From contig JANXVF010000062.1 in assembly GCA_025351785.1 (NCBI GenBank), positions 1 to 54,351 on the forward strand: DNA of 54,351 nt. Reading direction: 5' to 3'. Origin of the DNA: Flavobacterium sp. (GTDB taxonomy: Bacteria > Bacteroidota > Bacteroidia > Flavobacteriales > Flavobacteriaceae). This document shows, piece after piece, positions 26,081 to 35,189 of this stretch. Under the pieces are notes generated by a model that saw nothing but the letters and a program-made list of their open reading frames with translations, was not told the DNA's origin and searched no databases. The translations under genes were made by a program, and so were the position numbers. Numbering within the stretch: position 1 is the stretch's first letter; every line of letters starts with the position of its first letter.

Positions 26081-26836
26081 TTACAATCTAATTAGTCGTT
26101 TAAAAAACTTTTTTCGAGCTGTTTTAATTTTAAATTGTTTTGTTTTATTTAATAATATCTTCTGTAATTTTTCTGTTGGTTCATCACTTAAAGTCGCATA
26201 TCTGTTTGCAATTACCTTAACCATTTCTTTCGAGAGCCACATTTTTTTGAAGTTATCCATTCTGGCTTGAATATCCAATTTTTTAAATTGCATTCTGTTT
26301 AAATCGATTAAATAAAAATCATAAATTCCAGCCTGTTTTTTTACAATAAGAGTGTTACCCGGTGAATGGTCTAAAAAATTGATATTAGCTTGATGTAGTG
26401 AAAATGTAAAATCGGTAAATTGTTTTAAAATAATATCTCTTTCGGGAAACGAAGGACTATGAATTAACTCTCTAAATGTAAAATTATAATCAATTTGTTT
26501 AGATATATAAAAGCTTTTGTGAATGAGTCCTAATTTATTTTTTTCTTCGATATAGGCAATTGGAAATGGTGTTAAAATAGAATTTTGAATAAGATAATTA
26601 GCATAATCAAACGATCGTTTTGCTTTTGAATCTCTAAAAAAAGAGTAAATAATAGATTTAATGAATCCAGGTTTTTGAAAAAATTTAATATTGACCTTTT
26701 CAGCATCTAAAAAATTTGATTTTATCGTATTTCTAGAACCTTTAACAATCAAGTTTCCCTCATCAAAAAAACTATTAACTAGTTGAATTATAGCTTCTTC
26801 TTTAGACTTATACTCTTTGTTGATGATTATTTGCAC
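26081..26836 (-). CDS. Lipopolysaccharide (Kdo/InaA-type) kinase family protein
   Basis: 251 residues with a small protein-kinase-like fold. The catalytic loop is NINFLDHSPGNTLI (Asp as base, about residue 151) and the metal-binding motif is YLIDLNRMQF. These resemble Kdo kinase and WaaP/InaA enzymes that phosphorylate lipid A-core sugars on the cytoplasmic face of the inner membrane. It is divergent from the GT9 heptosyltransferase-like gene (64 bp apart), which supports a role in lipooligosaccharide assembly. Confidence 0.8.
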   Translation of the reverse strand: MQIIINKEYKSKEEAIIQLVNSFFDEGNLIVKGSRNTIKSNFLDAEKVNIKFFQKPGFIKSIIYSFFRDSKAKRSFDYANYLIQNSILTPFPIAYIEEKNKLGLIHKSFYISKQIDYNFTFRELIHSPSFPERDIILKQFTDFTFSLHQANINFLDHSPGNTLIVKKQAGIYDFYLIDLNRMQFKKLDIQARMDNFKKMWLSKEMVKVIANRYATLSDEPTEKLQKILLNKTKQFKIKTARKKFFKRLIRL

Positions 26837-26900
26837 CTGATTAAATTATATTTTGGTTTAAAAGTATAAAAAATAGTACTTTGCAACAAGAAATACTTTT

Positions 26901-27965
26901 ATGATGAAGATTTTAATAATCCAAAACAAGCGAATTGGCGATGTACTTATAAGCTCTGTAATTGCAAATAATTACAAATCAAAATATCCTGATAGCGAAA
27001 TTCATTTAATGGCTTACAATTTTACTCATGGAGTCATCGAAAACAATCCGAATATTGATAAAATAATTGGTATTAATGAGAAAGAGTTAAAAAAAATTAA
27101 GAATTTATATAAGGTTATTAAAGAAGTAAAATCATCAAAATATGATATAATTTTTGATCCTTACTCAAAATTACAAAGCCGATTAATTTGTAAATTTAGT
27201 GGCGCTAAAAAGACAGTTGGACACAAAAGCAGAAAAAAAATTGGAAACTTAGGATATTATACAAACCCTGTTGAAATTTTAAAAGAAAAAACAAAAATTT
27301 GTGGTAAAGCGATAGAAGATAGAATTCATCTTTTAGAACAAGTCGACAGTTATGATATTATAAATTATGAACCCAAAATATATTTAACTCAAAAAGAAAT
27401 TGAACAAAACCCATTAGAAAAATATCGGGATAAAAAAATAATAATGCTTGGAATTCTTGGTAGTGTTCCAGCAAAATCGATGCCAAACGAATATATGGCT
27501 AAGATTATAGATTACATTGCATCAAAATTTGATTATTATTTATTATTCAATTTTGCTCCTCATCAACAAGAAGAAGCTGCAACAATTTATAATTTGTGTA
27601 TTCACAAACAAAATATAATTAATGATATTTCGGCTCCAACTATTAGAGATTTTGCAATTTTAATGAGCAAATGTGATGCTTTAGTTTCTAACGAAGGCGG
27701 TACTGTTCATATCGCAAAAGCAATTAGTAAACCTACATTTACCATTTTTTCACCTTACATTAATAAAGATGATTGGAGTAGTTTTGAGGATGGACGATTT
27801 CATAAATCAGTACATCTTTTAGATTTTTTACCAAACGCAATTTCTAATTTATCGTATAAAAAAAGTAGAGAAATTGAAAAAAATCCTCGAGAATTATATT
27901 TAAAACTTACTCCAGAGATTATTTTTCCAGAATTAGAATATTTTTTAAATTATAATTTAAAATAA
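26901..27965 (+). CDS. Glycosyltransferase family 9 (heptosyltransferase-like)
   Basis: 354 residues. The N-terminal signature ILIIQNKRIGDVLISS and the later VSNEGGTVHIAKAISKPTFTIFSPY are typical of GT9 enzymes that transfer heptose or a similar sugar to lipid A-core. Start MMKIL has two adjacent ATGs; the second is equally possible. Divergent from the Kdo-type kinase. A bidirectional terminator follows at 27963-28005. The donor sugar is unknown. Confidence 0.87.
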   Translation: MMKILIIQNKRIGDVLISSVIANNYKSKYPDSEIHLMAYNFTHGVIENNPNIDKIIGINEKELKKIKNLYKVIKEVKSSKYDIIFDPYSKLQSRLICKFSGAKKTVGHKSRKKIGNLGYYTNPVEILKEKTKICGKAIEDRIHLLEQVDSYDIINYEPKIYLTQKEIEQNPLEKYRDKKIIMLGILGSVPAKSMPNEYMAKIIDYIASKFDYYLLFNFAPHQQEEAATIYNLCIHKQNIINDISAPTIRDFAILMSKCDALVSNEGGTVHIAKAISKPTFTIFSPYINKDDWSSFEDGRFHKSVHLLDFLPNAISNLSYKKSREIEKNPRELYLKLTPEIIFPELEYFLNYNLK

Positions 27966-28005
27966 AAAAAAGGCTGTCAAAATAATAATGACAGCCTTAT
28001 TTGTA
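27963..28005. terminator. Bidirectional terminator between GT9 and response-regulator genes
   Basis: AAGGCTGTCA (27970-27979) pairs with TGACAGCCTT (27989-27998). A long A-run precedes it (U-tract for the minus strand, RR gene), and a weaker T-rich stretch follows for the plus strand. Confidence 0.8.
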
Positions 28006-28017
28006 AGAGAAAAAAAA

Positions 28018-28722
28018 TTATTTTTTAACGACTAATCGGAAACCTTCTCCATGAATATTTAAAATCTCCACATTAGGATCTTCCTTCAAATATTTTCTAA
28101 GTTTAGCTATATAAACGTCCATACTTCTAGAAGTAAAGTAGTTGTCGTCTCTCCAAATTTTTGTCAAAGCTAACTCTCTTGGCATCAAATCATCTTCATA
28201 TAATGCAAGCATTTTTAAAAGTTCATTTTCTTTTGGTGACAATTTAATTTGTTCGTTTCCAGGAAAACTTAAAAATCGCAATTTAGAATTTAGATGAAAT
28301 TTGCCAATTTCAAATTCGAATTTTATATTCTCAGATTTTGTTTCAGAAGCTTTTCGCAACATAATTGCTTTGATTTTCATCAACAAAACTTCTGAATCAA
28401 AAGGTTTGTTCAAATAATCGTCTGCTCCTACTTTATATCCCTTCAAAACATCCTCCTTCATAGTTTTTGCTGTTAAAAAAACAATTGGAACTTCTTTATT
28501 TTTATCTCTAATTTCTTTTGCAAGCGTATAACCATCTTTATATGGCATCATTACGTCTAAAATACACAAATCAAATGTGTCTTTTTTAAACTTTTCAAAA
28601 CCTTCCATTCCATTTTTTGCTAATGTAACTTCAAAATCATTTAGCATTAAATAATCTTTTAGAATAGAACCAAAATTTTGATCGTCTTCGACCAAAAGTA
28701 TTTTTTTATTTTCTTTTTCCAT
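28018..28722 (-). CDS. OmpR-family response regulator (RprY-like)
   Basis: 234 residues. The receiver domain (1-120) has acidic pair VEDD (residues 11-14), phospho-acceptor D56 in DLCILDVMMPYKDG and Lys in FLTAKT. The C-terminal winged helix (about 140-232) has KLSPKENELLKMLA and SRSMDVYIAKLRKYL. It is transcribed with the sensor kinase 10 nt upstream. Receiver sequence and pairing resemble the RprX-RprY system of Bacteroides; regulon unknown. Confidence 0.93.
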   Translation of the reverse strand: MEKENKKILLVEDDQNFGSILKDYLMLNDFEVTLAKNGMEGFEKFKKDTFDLCILDVMMPYKDGYTLAKEIRDKNKEVPIVFLTAKTMKEDVLKGYKVGADDYLNKPFDSEVLLMKIKAIMLRKASETKSENIKFEFEIGKFHLNSKLRFLSFPGNEQIKLSPKENELLKMLALYEDDLMPRELALTKIWRDDNYFTSRSMDVYIAKLRKYLKEDPNVEILNIHGEGFRLVVKK

Positions 28723-28732
28723 AACTTTTTTT

Positions 28733-30316
28733 TTAATTTATGAGTGGGACTTTAATTATAAATGTACTTCCTTTTCCTTTTTCGCTTTCAACAAATATTT
28801 GACCATTATGATCGTCTACAATTCTTTTTACATAGGCTAGACCTAAACCATGACCTTTTACGTTATGCAAATCTCCAGTATGTTCTCGATAAAATTTTTC
28901 AAAAATTCGTTTCTGAGCCACTTTGCTCATGCCTGAACCTTGATCTTTTATTTTAATCAAAATAAAATCTTTTAAATTCTCTGTATAAATATCAATCATA
29001 GGTTTTTCGGGCGAATATTTAATTGCATTATCTAATATATTTACAATAACGTTTGTAAAATGTACGTCATTTAGTAGTATTGTGGTTCTATTTGCATCAA
29101 AATGAGTTGTAATAGTTCCATTTCTGTCTTCAATAATCAAATTAACGTGTTCAATAGCATCTTCAATAATTTCATGAACATTTTGAGATTCTTTTGCAAT
29201 ATCTAACTCTTTTCTTTCTAGTTTTGAAATTCGCAATACATTTTCAACTTGTGCATGCATTCGCTTATTTTCATCTCTAATCATTTGCAAATAGCGAAAT
29301 ACTTTTTCTTTATCATCAATAACCTTTGGATTTTTTATGGCATCTAATGCAAGATTAATTGTAGCAATAGGTGTTTTAAATTCATGTGTCATATTATTTA
29401 TAAAATCAGTTTTTATTTCAGAAATTTGTCGCTGTCTTATTAACTGATTTAAAGCGTTTGCATAGGCAATTATGATGATGAGCGTAAATATTATTGATAA
29501 TAAAGTTATTCCTACAAGTTCAGAAAACAAAAACTTAATTTTTTGAGGAAAAGTAATTAGTAATGAATATTTATTATTTCCATCATTATCAATAAAAATA
29601 GGAATAGTATAGGTTGCGTTTTTGTCAAATCTGAAATGTTCTGATTTAATTTTTGTGGCTAAACCATTACTGTAAACATTAAACTCAAATGGTGTTTTTA
29701 CGCCATATTCATTTAAATCTGTTGCTAGCAATTTTTGCAAAGTTTCGACAGAAACCCTATCTTGAATTGGATAATTTGAAGAAATGTCTTTATAGGCAAT
29801 TTCAAATTGTGCATTTTCTAATATGTCAATATTACCTGATTTTTCGATTGTAATATTTGGTGTAGGCTTTGTTTCAATATTCCTATTCTCGAGAGAATTA
29901 TTATTAAAAATTTCGGTTTTGCGTTTTGCACCATAACTTTTAACCTTAACACTGTCAATTTTTTTATCAAAGAACGTTGCAAAAATATCATAATCCTCAG
30001 CTATTATGCTGTTTGAATATACAATTGTTTGGTTAGTTTTTGAGTTGCGCTGATAATATCCGTATTCTAATAAATCTGTTGTTTTTGGATCTTTACCTGT
30101 GCTATCTTTAAGTTTTTTGCATTTACTATAAAACGAATATTCTTCTTGTTTTTGTAATTTAGAAGCTACATTTCCTAACACTTGTTTAACGTGAAACTTA
30201 AATTGTTCTTCGTTATTTTCGAGTGATTTATTGAACCAATAAACTTGAACCATTATTATTCCTAATAATGACAAACTCATTAAAACAATAAGTAATCTAA
30301 AGACAAACTTATTCAT
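28733..30316 (-). CDS. Membrane sensor histidine kinase (RprX-like)
   Basis: 527 residues. Two membrane helices (about 5-27 and 265-290) enclose a ~235-residue periplasmic sensor region. There is no clear HAMP domain. HisKA has the phospho-His in NNMTHEFKTPIATI; HATPase_c has NILDNAIKYS (N box), DQGSGMS (G1) and GHGLGLAYVK (G2). It phosphorylates the adjacent response regulator. Two TAATTTTG boxes precede the ATG, the closer one only 5 nt upstream. Confidence 0.93.
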   Translation of the reverse strand: MNKFVFRLLIVLMSLSLLGIIMVQVYWFNKSLENNEEQFKFHVKQVLGNVASKLQKQEEYSFYSKCKKLKDSTGKDPKTTDLLEYGYYQRNSKTNQTIVYSNSIIAEDYDIFATFFDKKIDSVKVKSYGAKRKTEIFNNNSLENRNIETKPTPNITIEKSGNIDILENAQFEIAYKDISSNYPIQDRVSVETLQKLLATDLNEYGVKTPFEFNVYSNGLATKIKSEHFRFDKNATYTIPIFIDNDGNNKYSLLITFPQKIKFLFSELVGITLLSIIFTLIIIIAYANALNQLIRQRQISEIKTDFINNMTHEFKTPIATINLALDAIKNPKVIDDKEKVFRYLQMIRDENKRMHAQVENVLRISKLERKELDIAKESQNVHEIIEDAIEHVNLIIEDRNGTITTHFDANRTTILLNDVHFTNVIVNILDNAIKYSPEKPMIDIYTENLKDFILIKIKDQGSGMSKVAQKRIFEKFYREHTGDLHNVKGHGLGLAYVKRIVDDHNGQIFVESEKGKGSTFIIKVPLIN

Positions 30317-30321
30317 CGTAA

Positions 30322-30329
30322 CAAAATTA
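30322..30329 (-). promoter_or_regulatory. -7 box of the sensor kinase gene
   Basis: TAATTTTG on the minus strand, 5 nt before the ATG at 30316. A second identical box lies at 30331-30338. The short distance suggests a leaderless transcript, unless the farther box is the active one. Confidence 0.4.
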
Positions 30330-30388
30330 ACAAAATTAACATTTATAGTGTTAATGTATTAACCAAATATTAACATTGAACCTAAAAT

Positions 30389-32020
30389 TTATTTTTTTGA
30401 TAATGAATTTATAAATTCTAAAACTTGACTTTTCATGTTTTCTAAGTTTTCATTGTGAATTACAAAGTCACTTCGTTCAATTCGTTCATTATCGGATATT
30501 TGATTGTTAATTCGGTTTAAAATTTTCTCTCTTGTTGTCTTATCTCGATTCATAACTCTTTCTATTCTACTTTCTAAAGGTGAAACAACTGTTAATATAA
30601 TATCACAATCTTTATAAGCTCCACTTTCAAAAAGTATAGCGGCTTCTTTAACCACTATCGGTTTATCTCTATTGTCTAAAACCCAATTATCAAAATGTTT
30701 TTTAACTTCCGGATGCACGATTGCATTGAGTTGTTTCAATTTTTCTGGCAATGAAAAAACAATTGATGCCAATTTTTCTCTGTTCAATGCACTTTCTGTT
30801 ACGATTTCTTCACCAAAAGCAGCAACAATTTTAGATATGATTTCGGGAAATTCCATAACTTTTTTTGCTTCTAAGTCAGATATATAAACAGGAATTCCCA
30901 ATGTTTTTATATAATTTGCAACTGTAGTTTTTCCGCTTCCTATTCCACCTGTTAATCCTATTATTTTTGTTTTTGACTCTAAGGATTTAAAATTTTCTAA
31001 ATTATTTTCAGATAGTTTTACTTGTTTCAAAAAAAATAATTCAGGAAATGCAACTTCAGGTTTTTTTCTTAAAACCTGAATTTTAAAATAGGATTCTAAA
31101 AAACCTATTCCGTATCCAAAAAATTGTTTCCAAACAGCTATAACAGATAAAAACCCAACTACAATACTTTTGTTTTGAATACTTGAAACCAAAAATATAA
31201 TGATAAAATAGAGAAAATAAATTTTTAATGGAATATCGAACAAACCAAAAAGCAAGAGAACTGATATATAAAGTCCAATGACAAAAAAGCTTGGAAACCA
31301 AAATGTGAATTTACTGTATTCTGGATACCAAGAATTTAAAATTGGTCTAGCTTTTCCAAATTTAGTAACTTGAATAGAAAATTTATCCCAATCGATTCTC
31401 CTTTTATGGTACACAAAAGCATTTGGAAATAATCGAGTTTTATAACCTAATTTCCAGAGTCGAATGCTTAAATCAGGATCTTCACCTGGATGAATATTTC
31501 CAAAACCTTTTGTATCTAAAAAGGCTTTTTTAGAAATTCCCATATTAAAACTTCTAGGCTGAAACTTAGTGATTGTTTCAGATCCGCCACGAATTCCTCC
31601 CGTTGTTAAAAAGGAAGTCATTGAAAAATTTATAGCTTTCTGTACGTTAGTAAACGATTTTAAAGCCTTATCTGGTCCACCAAAACAATCTACAAACTCG
31701 GTTTCTAATGATGCCTCAACTTCATTTAAATAATTACTGGGAATGATACAGTCAGAATCGAAAATTAAAAAATAATCTCCTTTAGCCATTTTCATTCCAT
31801 AATTTCTAGAATCGCCTGGACCAGAATTAGTTTTGAAATAATAAGAAATTGATAGCCGATCTTTAAAATTTTTGACAATTTCATCACATTTATTTGTAGA
31901 CCCATCTTCTATTATCACAATTTCAAAACTATTTTTATACTTTAAATCGACTAAACTTTGTAAAAGTTCATTCATTTCGTCTGGTCGATTGTAAACAGGA
32001 ATGATTATTGAAAAAAACAT
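30389..32020 (-). CDS. coaE: Fusion: GT2 glycosyltransferase + dephospho-CoA kinase
   Basis: 543 residues in one uninterrupted frame. Residues 1-235 are a GT2 domain (FSIIIPVYNRPDEM, GPGDSRNYGM, FDSDCIIP, GGSETITKFQPRSFNMG, GEDPDLSIRLW). Residues ~240-325 hold three or so membrane helices. Residues 351-543 are a complete CoaE: P-loop GLTGGIGSGKTT, then LNAIVHPEV, AAILFESGAY and VMNRDKTTREKI. CoaE phosphorylates dephospho-CoA, the last step of CoA synthesis, and its usual length is ~195-200 residues, so the domain is whole. The codon expected to be its start Met is AAA (Lys350); the nearest upstream in-frame potential start is a TTG at residue 331. Confidence 0.9.
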   Translation of the reverse strand: MFFSIIIPVYNRPDEMNELLQSLVDLKYKNSFEIVIIEDGSTNKCDEIVKNFKDRLSISYYFKTNSGPGDSRNYGMKMAKGDYFLIFDSDCIIPSNYLNEVEASLETEFVDCFGGPDKALKSFTNVQKAINFSMTSFLTTGGIRGGSETITKFQPRSFNMGISKKAFLDTKGFGNIHPGEDPDLSIRLWKLGYKTRLFPNAFVYHKRRIDWDKFSIQVTKFGKARPILNSWYPEYSKFTFWFPSFFVIGLYISVLLLFGLFDIPLKIYFLYFIIIFLVSSIQNKSIVVGFLSVIAVWKQFFGYGIGFLESYFKIQVLRKKPEVAFPELFFLKQVKLSENNLENFKSLESKTKIIGLTGGIGSGKTTVANYIKTLGIPVYISDLEAKKVMEFPEIISKIVAAFGEEIVTESALNREKLASIVFSLPEKLKQLNAIVHPEVKKHFDNWVLDNRDKPIVVKEAAILFESGAYKDCDIILTVVSPLESRIERVMNRDKTTREKILNRINNQISDNERIERSDFVIHNENLENMKSQVLEFINSLSKK

Positions 32021-32059
32021 GTTTTTAAAATTTTAACAAATATACAGTTTTATAAAAAA

Positions 32060-32081
32060 TAAAAATCCTGCAATTGCAGGA
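32060..32081 (-). terminator. Rho-independent terminator upstream of the GT2-CoaE gene
   Basis: The 16-nt palindrome TCCTGCAATTGCAGGA (32066-32081) is followed on the minus strand by a U5 tract and U-rich sequence. It would end transcripts from the tRNA-Ala region and repeat copy B. Confidence 0.65.
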
Positions 32082-32105
32082 CTTTTATGAATTTTTAATA
32101 TTAAA

Positions 32106-32290
32106 GGCTTTGGTCTAAAATGTATATTTATTTTTTAAACCACATAGAGCCATAGATTATTCTTCTGAATAAGAAAATTTTAGAAATATATTTTTTCACA
32201 TAGCTATCAATTCTATATAAAGCGAAGCTCTTTTAAAGGATATGTTTTCAATGTTTCTTTGTGGTTACATATATTTATTAGGCTAAAGCC
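32106..32290 (+). repeat. 185-bp interspersed repeat, copy B
   Basis: 185 bp, differing from copy C (54033-54217) at only four positions. Ends GGCTTTGGTCTAA and TTAGGCTAAAGCC pair over 13 positions in plus-strand RNA, with two G-U pairs. An inner pair AACCACATAGA / TCTTTGTGGTT forms a second stem. No ORF. It lies between tRNA-Ala and the GT2-CoaE gene. Confidence 0.92.
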
Positions 32291-32406
32291 TTAATTTTTT
32301 ATAAAAATTATTAATTTCGTTGAAAAATTATCGGATTCGAACGTAAACCTTTACTTAATTTTTTATAAAAATTATAAAATCTCTGTGGAGAATATCGGAT
32401 TCGAAC
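32291..32406. repeat. Tandem 52-bp duplication including the 3' part of tRNA-Ala
   Basis: 32291-32342 and 32355-32406 share an identical 21-bp left part (beginning TTAATTTTTTATAAAAA) and an identical 13-bp right part (ATCGGATTCGAAC, the tRNA T-loop), with a diverged centre. The right copy contains the real tRNA 3' end and the left is only a fragment. Confidence 0.75.
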
Positions 32407-32459
32407 CGACCACCTCTTGCCTGCCAGGCAAGCGCTCTAGCCAAATGAGCTAATCCCCC
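32386..32459 (-). tRNA. tRNA-Ala (anticodon GGC)
   Basis: On the minus strand a 74-nt cloverleaf begins GGGGGATTAGCTCA. Acceptor stem GGGGGAT pairs with ATTCTCC (two G-U pairs). The anticodon stem CTTGC/GCAAG encloses loop CTGGCAG (anticodon GGC). The T-loop is TTCGAAT and the discriminator base is A. CCA is not encoded. Confidence 0.95.
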
Positions 32460-32540
32460 AAATTCTTTTCAAATATATAGTATTTGATAAGAATTACAAA
32501 ATTTAAACGCATTCAAAAATTAAAACAAATTTTTCAGTTA

Positions 32541-34748
32541 TCAAATTGAAAAACAAATACTCAAAATTATATTTCGTCCAATATTTGGAATTCCAGCATT
32601 TTTTAATCTTGATAAATGTGCAATATAACTTTTGTTTAAAATATTATTTGCATTTAAGTTTAGGTTAAAAGCTGATTTCCCAAGTTGAATTTTTCCACCA
32701 ATTCCAAAATTAAATAAAGTATAATCGTTAGATTTAGTTTCAAATTGACCAACATTATTTTGATTCAACGTGTGCTCAATATTTGCCGATGCAAAACCAT
32801 CTTTAAACGTTTTATTAGATTTAAAATCAATTCGTAAAGTGTTATTCCATTTATTGGCAGGAATTAATGGCAAATAGTCACCATTTGATTTTTTGCCAGT
32901 AACACTTTCAAAACTGCTGGTAATGTGCAACCAATCTAATGGATGCGGATGAAAATGTATTCCTGCTTCGCCTCCATATAAATTTGCATTATTTTGCAAA
33001 TAATCGTACACATCAAATCCATTATTTTTTGTTCCATTGGGTGCAATAAAAATATAATTGTTTATTTTATTGTAAAATCCGTTTACAAAAAGTTCAAAAT
33101 GCGAATTTTTATATTCTAAATTTAAATCGGTTTGAAAATTCTGCTCACTTTTTAAGTTTGGATTTCCAATTTCAAAACGAATTGTACCGTCATGAACACC
33201 ATTTGAACTCAATTCAAAAATATTTGGAGCTCTAAAACCAGATGCCAAATTTAGACGAAGAATTGTAGCTTTATAAATGGAAGTTTTATATCCTAATGAA
33301 GCATTAAAACTATCAAATTTTCTGTCAATTGGAGCCAAATAGCCTTCATCACCAAAATTTAAATGCTCAATACTATTAATTTTTCTTACATCATAACGTA
33401 TTCCTGCCTGCAAAACATTTGAACCAAATTCATAACGAGTTGTTCCAAAAGCACCAATATCATTGGTAATGGCATCAGGAATTAAATATTCGGTTCCTAC
33501 ATTCAAGTTGGTTTGATGCATTCCTTGAGCTCCAAAAATAGTCTCCGTTTTGGATGTTTTTGGCAAATGGAATTTTACATCATAATTCAAAGTTTTTAAA
33601 TGCCAATTCGATCCTGGAGTTGATGATTCTGGAAATTCAGCACGGTCATTAAAAATATAACCAACATTAAAATCAAGTTTAGAATTTCCTAAAAAAACAG
33701 TATTGTTCAAACTTAAAAGCTGATTATAAACTGCTTGTCTTGGATATTGTGGTGCTTTTGCTGTAGTTTGTTCAGCTATACCTTCTTCAGGAATTCCTAA
33801 CAAAATTTGGTTATAATTATATCTAAATTCAGATGAAAAATTGGAATCACTATAACCAATTCCTGTTTTAAAATCCAATTCATTATATCGCGTATTAGTA
33901 ACTCTGTTGCCTTCTGGAATTTTATAATCTGAATGTCGTGTATTGTTTACCCGAGATAAAAATTTAAATCTATCTGTTGAACCTTTAGCTCCAATATTGG
34001 TTGTGCTTCCCAAGGTATTTGAAAAATATTTTTGTCCAATATCGACTCCAAAAGTATTCGATTTGGCAAATTTTTCTGGAATAAAATATAAAACACCACC
34101 TAAAGCATCTGATCCATAAAGTAATGATGCTGGTCCTTTTATAACCTCAACACCATCAACTCCAGAGTCGTTTAATCCTAATCCGTGTTCATCACCAAAG
34201 GCTTGATTTTCTAATCGAACACCTTGAGAATAGACCAAAACTCTATTTGCACTCAATCCTCGAATTACTGGTTTTCCGATTGAAACTCCAGTCGAAATTT
34301 GCGAAACTCCAGGAATGGTTGCTAGTCCTTCTATTAAAGTAGTTGCCCCTTTTTGTTGCATTGTTTTAACAGATTCATGTTCGACTTTCATCACATTTTG
34401 AGATTGCAATTTATTGAAAACAGTTGATACAATCACTTCATCCATTTGATGCACAGTTTCTAATAAAATTACATCTACAATATTGATTTTTTCTTTAGAC
34501 GAAAAATCCTTTGTTTGAGTTGCAAATCCAATATAAGAAAAGATAATTTTAAAATTTCCAGAAGGTAAATTAGTTATTTGATATTTTCCGTTAGCATCAG
34601 AAATCGTTTCTTTATGAATTTCTGGAATACTAATGTTTACATCAATAATTGGGTTATTTTGAGCATCAAAAACGACACCTGCAACTTTGTTTTGCGCGTT
34701 GGCAACTATTGAAAACCCTAAAAATAGGGCAATTAAAAATGGTTTCAT
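32541..34748 (-). CDS. TonB-dependent outer-membrane receptor (ZnuD-like)
   Basis: 735 residues. A signal peptide (1-18, VANAQ) is followed by a carboxypeptidase-like regulatory domain (about 20-105), a TonB box/plug (DEVIVSTVFNKL; plug ~120-230 with GPASLLYGSDALGGVLYF) and a 22-strand beta-barrel ending in a C-terminal Ile. Features such as FGDEHGLGLNDSGVDG and a His-rich barrel segment (IHFHPHPLDWLH) suggest metal uptake of the ZnuD type; this is inference. It follows the small Cys/His-rich protein gene by 82 nt on the same strand, supporting a metal link. Confidence 0.88.
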   Translation of the reverse strand: MKPFLIALFLGFSIVANAQNKVAGVVFDAQNNPIIDVNISIPEIHKETISDANGKYQITNLPSGNFKIIFSYIGFATQTKDFSSKEKINIVDVILLETVHQMDEVIVSTVFNKLQSQNVMKVEHESVKTMQQKGATTLIEGLATIPGVSQISTGVSIGKPVIRGLSANRVLVYSQGVRLENQAFGDEHGLGLNDSGVDGVEVIKGPASLLYGSDALGGVLYFIPEKFAKSNTFGVDIGQKYFSNTLGSTTNIGAKGSTDRFKFLSRVNNTRHSDYKIPEGNRVTNTRYNELDFKTGIGYSDSNFSSEFRYNYNQILLGIPEEGIAEQTTAKAPQYPRQAVYNQLLSLNNTVFLGNSKLDFNVGYIFNDRAEFPESSTPGSNWHLKTLNYDVKFHLPKTSKTETIFGAQGMHQTNLNVGTEYLIPDAITNDIGAFGTTRYEFGSNVLQAGIRYDVRKINSIEHLNFGDEGYLAPIDRKFDSFNASLGYKTSIYKATILRLNLASGFRAPNIFELSSNGVHDGTIRFEIGNPNLKSEQNFQTDLNLEYKNSHFELFVNGFYNKINNYIFIAPNGTKNNGFDVYDYLQNNANLYGGEAGIHFHPHPLDWLHITSSFESVTGKKSNGDYLPLIPANKWNNTLRIDFKSNKTFKDGFASANIEHTLNQNNVGQFETKSNDYTLFNFGIGGKIQLGKSAFNLNLNANNILNKSYIAHLSRLKNAGIPNIGRNIILSICFSI

Positions 34749-34830
34749 ATGAAATGATTTATTGTTAAAACGAAAAGACCGAAATTATCTCGATCAGAAA
34801 AAATTCAGCAGAAACTGAAGTTCATTCAGT

Positions 34831-35184
34831 TTAAACAATAAAACTCGGGGGTGCTCGAAGTGCAAAAAGACTGCCTCGAAAAGATTGGGTAATTTCTTTA
34901 GAATAGAAATAAGAATAAGAAACTGGAATTTGAACTTTCTTGAAGATAAAAATAAAAAAATCAGATTTTATAGAAGTGCTAAAAGTAAATTCACAAACAA
35001 AACAATGGTCTAAATTGTGATGTGCGTGTGAAAATTCTGTTTTATTTATAGCATATTTGTGATGACATTGTTTGGTAGTAAGTTCTTTTTCTAAATGATT
35101 TAATGAATGTACAGATTGCAACACAATTGCTAGCAAAACTGTAAATCCAAATAAAAAACTTATTATAAAATTCTTTTTTTTCAT
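34831..35184 (-). CDS. Small Cys/His-rich membrane-anchored protein
   Basis: 117 residues from ATG 35184. One N-terminal hydrophobic segment (about 4-22) acts as signal or anchor. It is followed by a dense metal-ligand stretch: KQCHHKY, FSHAHHNLDHCFVCEF (His and CxxC). The upstream in-frame ATGs at 35232 and 35220 are rejected because a TACATTTG box (35190-35197) lies between them and this start. It is immediately upstream of the TonB receptor. Probably periplasmic metal binding; family not recognised. Confidence 0.65.
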   Translation of the reverse strand: MKKKNFIISFLFGFTVLLAIVLQSVHSLNHLEKELTTKQCHHKYAINKTEFSHAHHNLDHCFVCEFTFSTSIKSDFFIFIFKKVQIPVSYSYFYSKEITQSFRGSLFALRAPPSFIV

Positions 35185-35189
35185 CAATG

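Noticed and set aside
32291..32342. Second tRNA gene upstream of tRNA-Ala
   Set aside because: Only the T-loop segment matches; the T-stem does not pair and no acceptor or anticodon arms are present.
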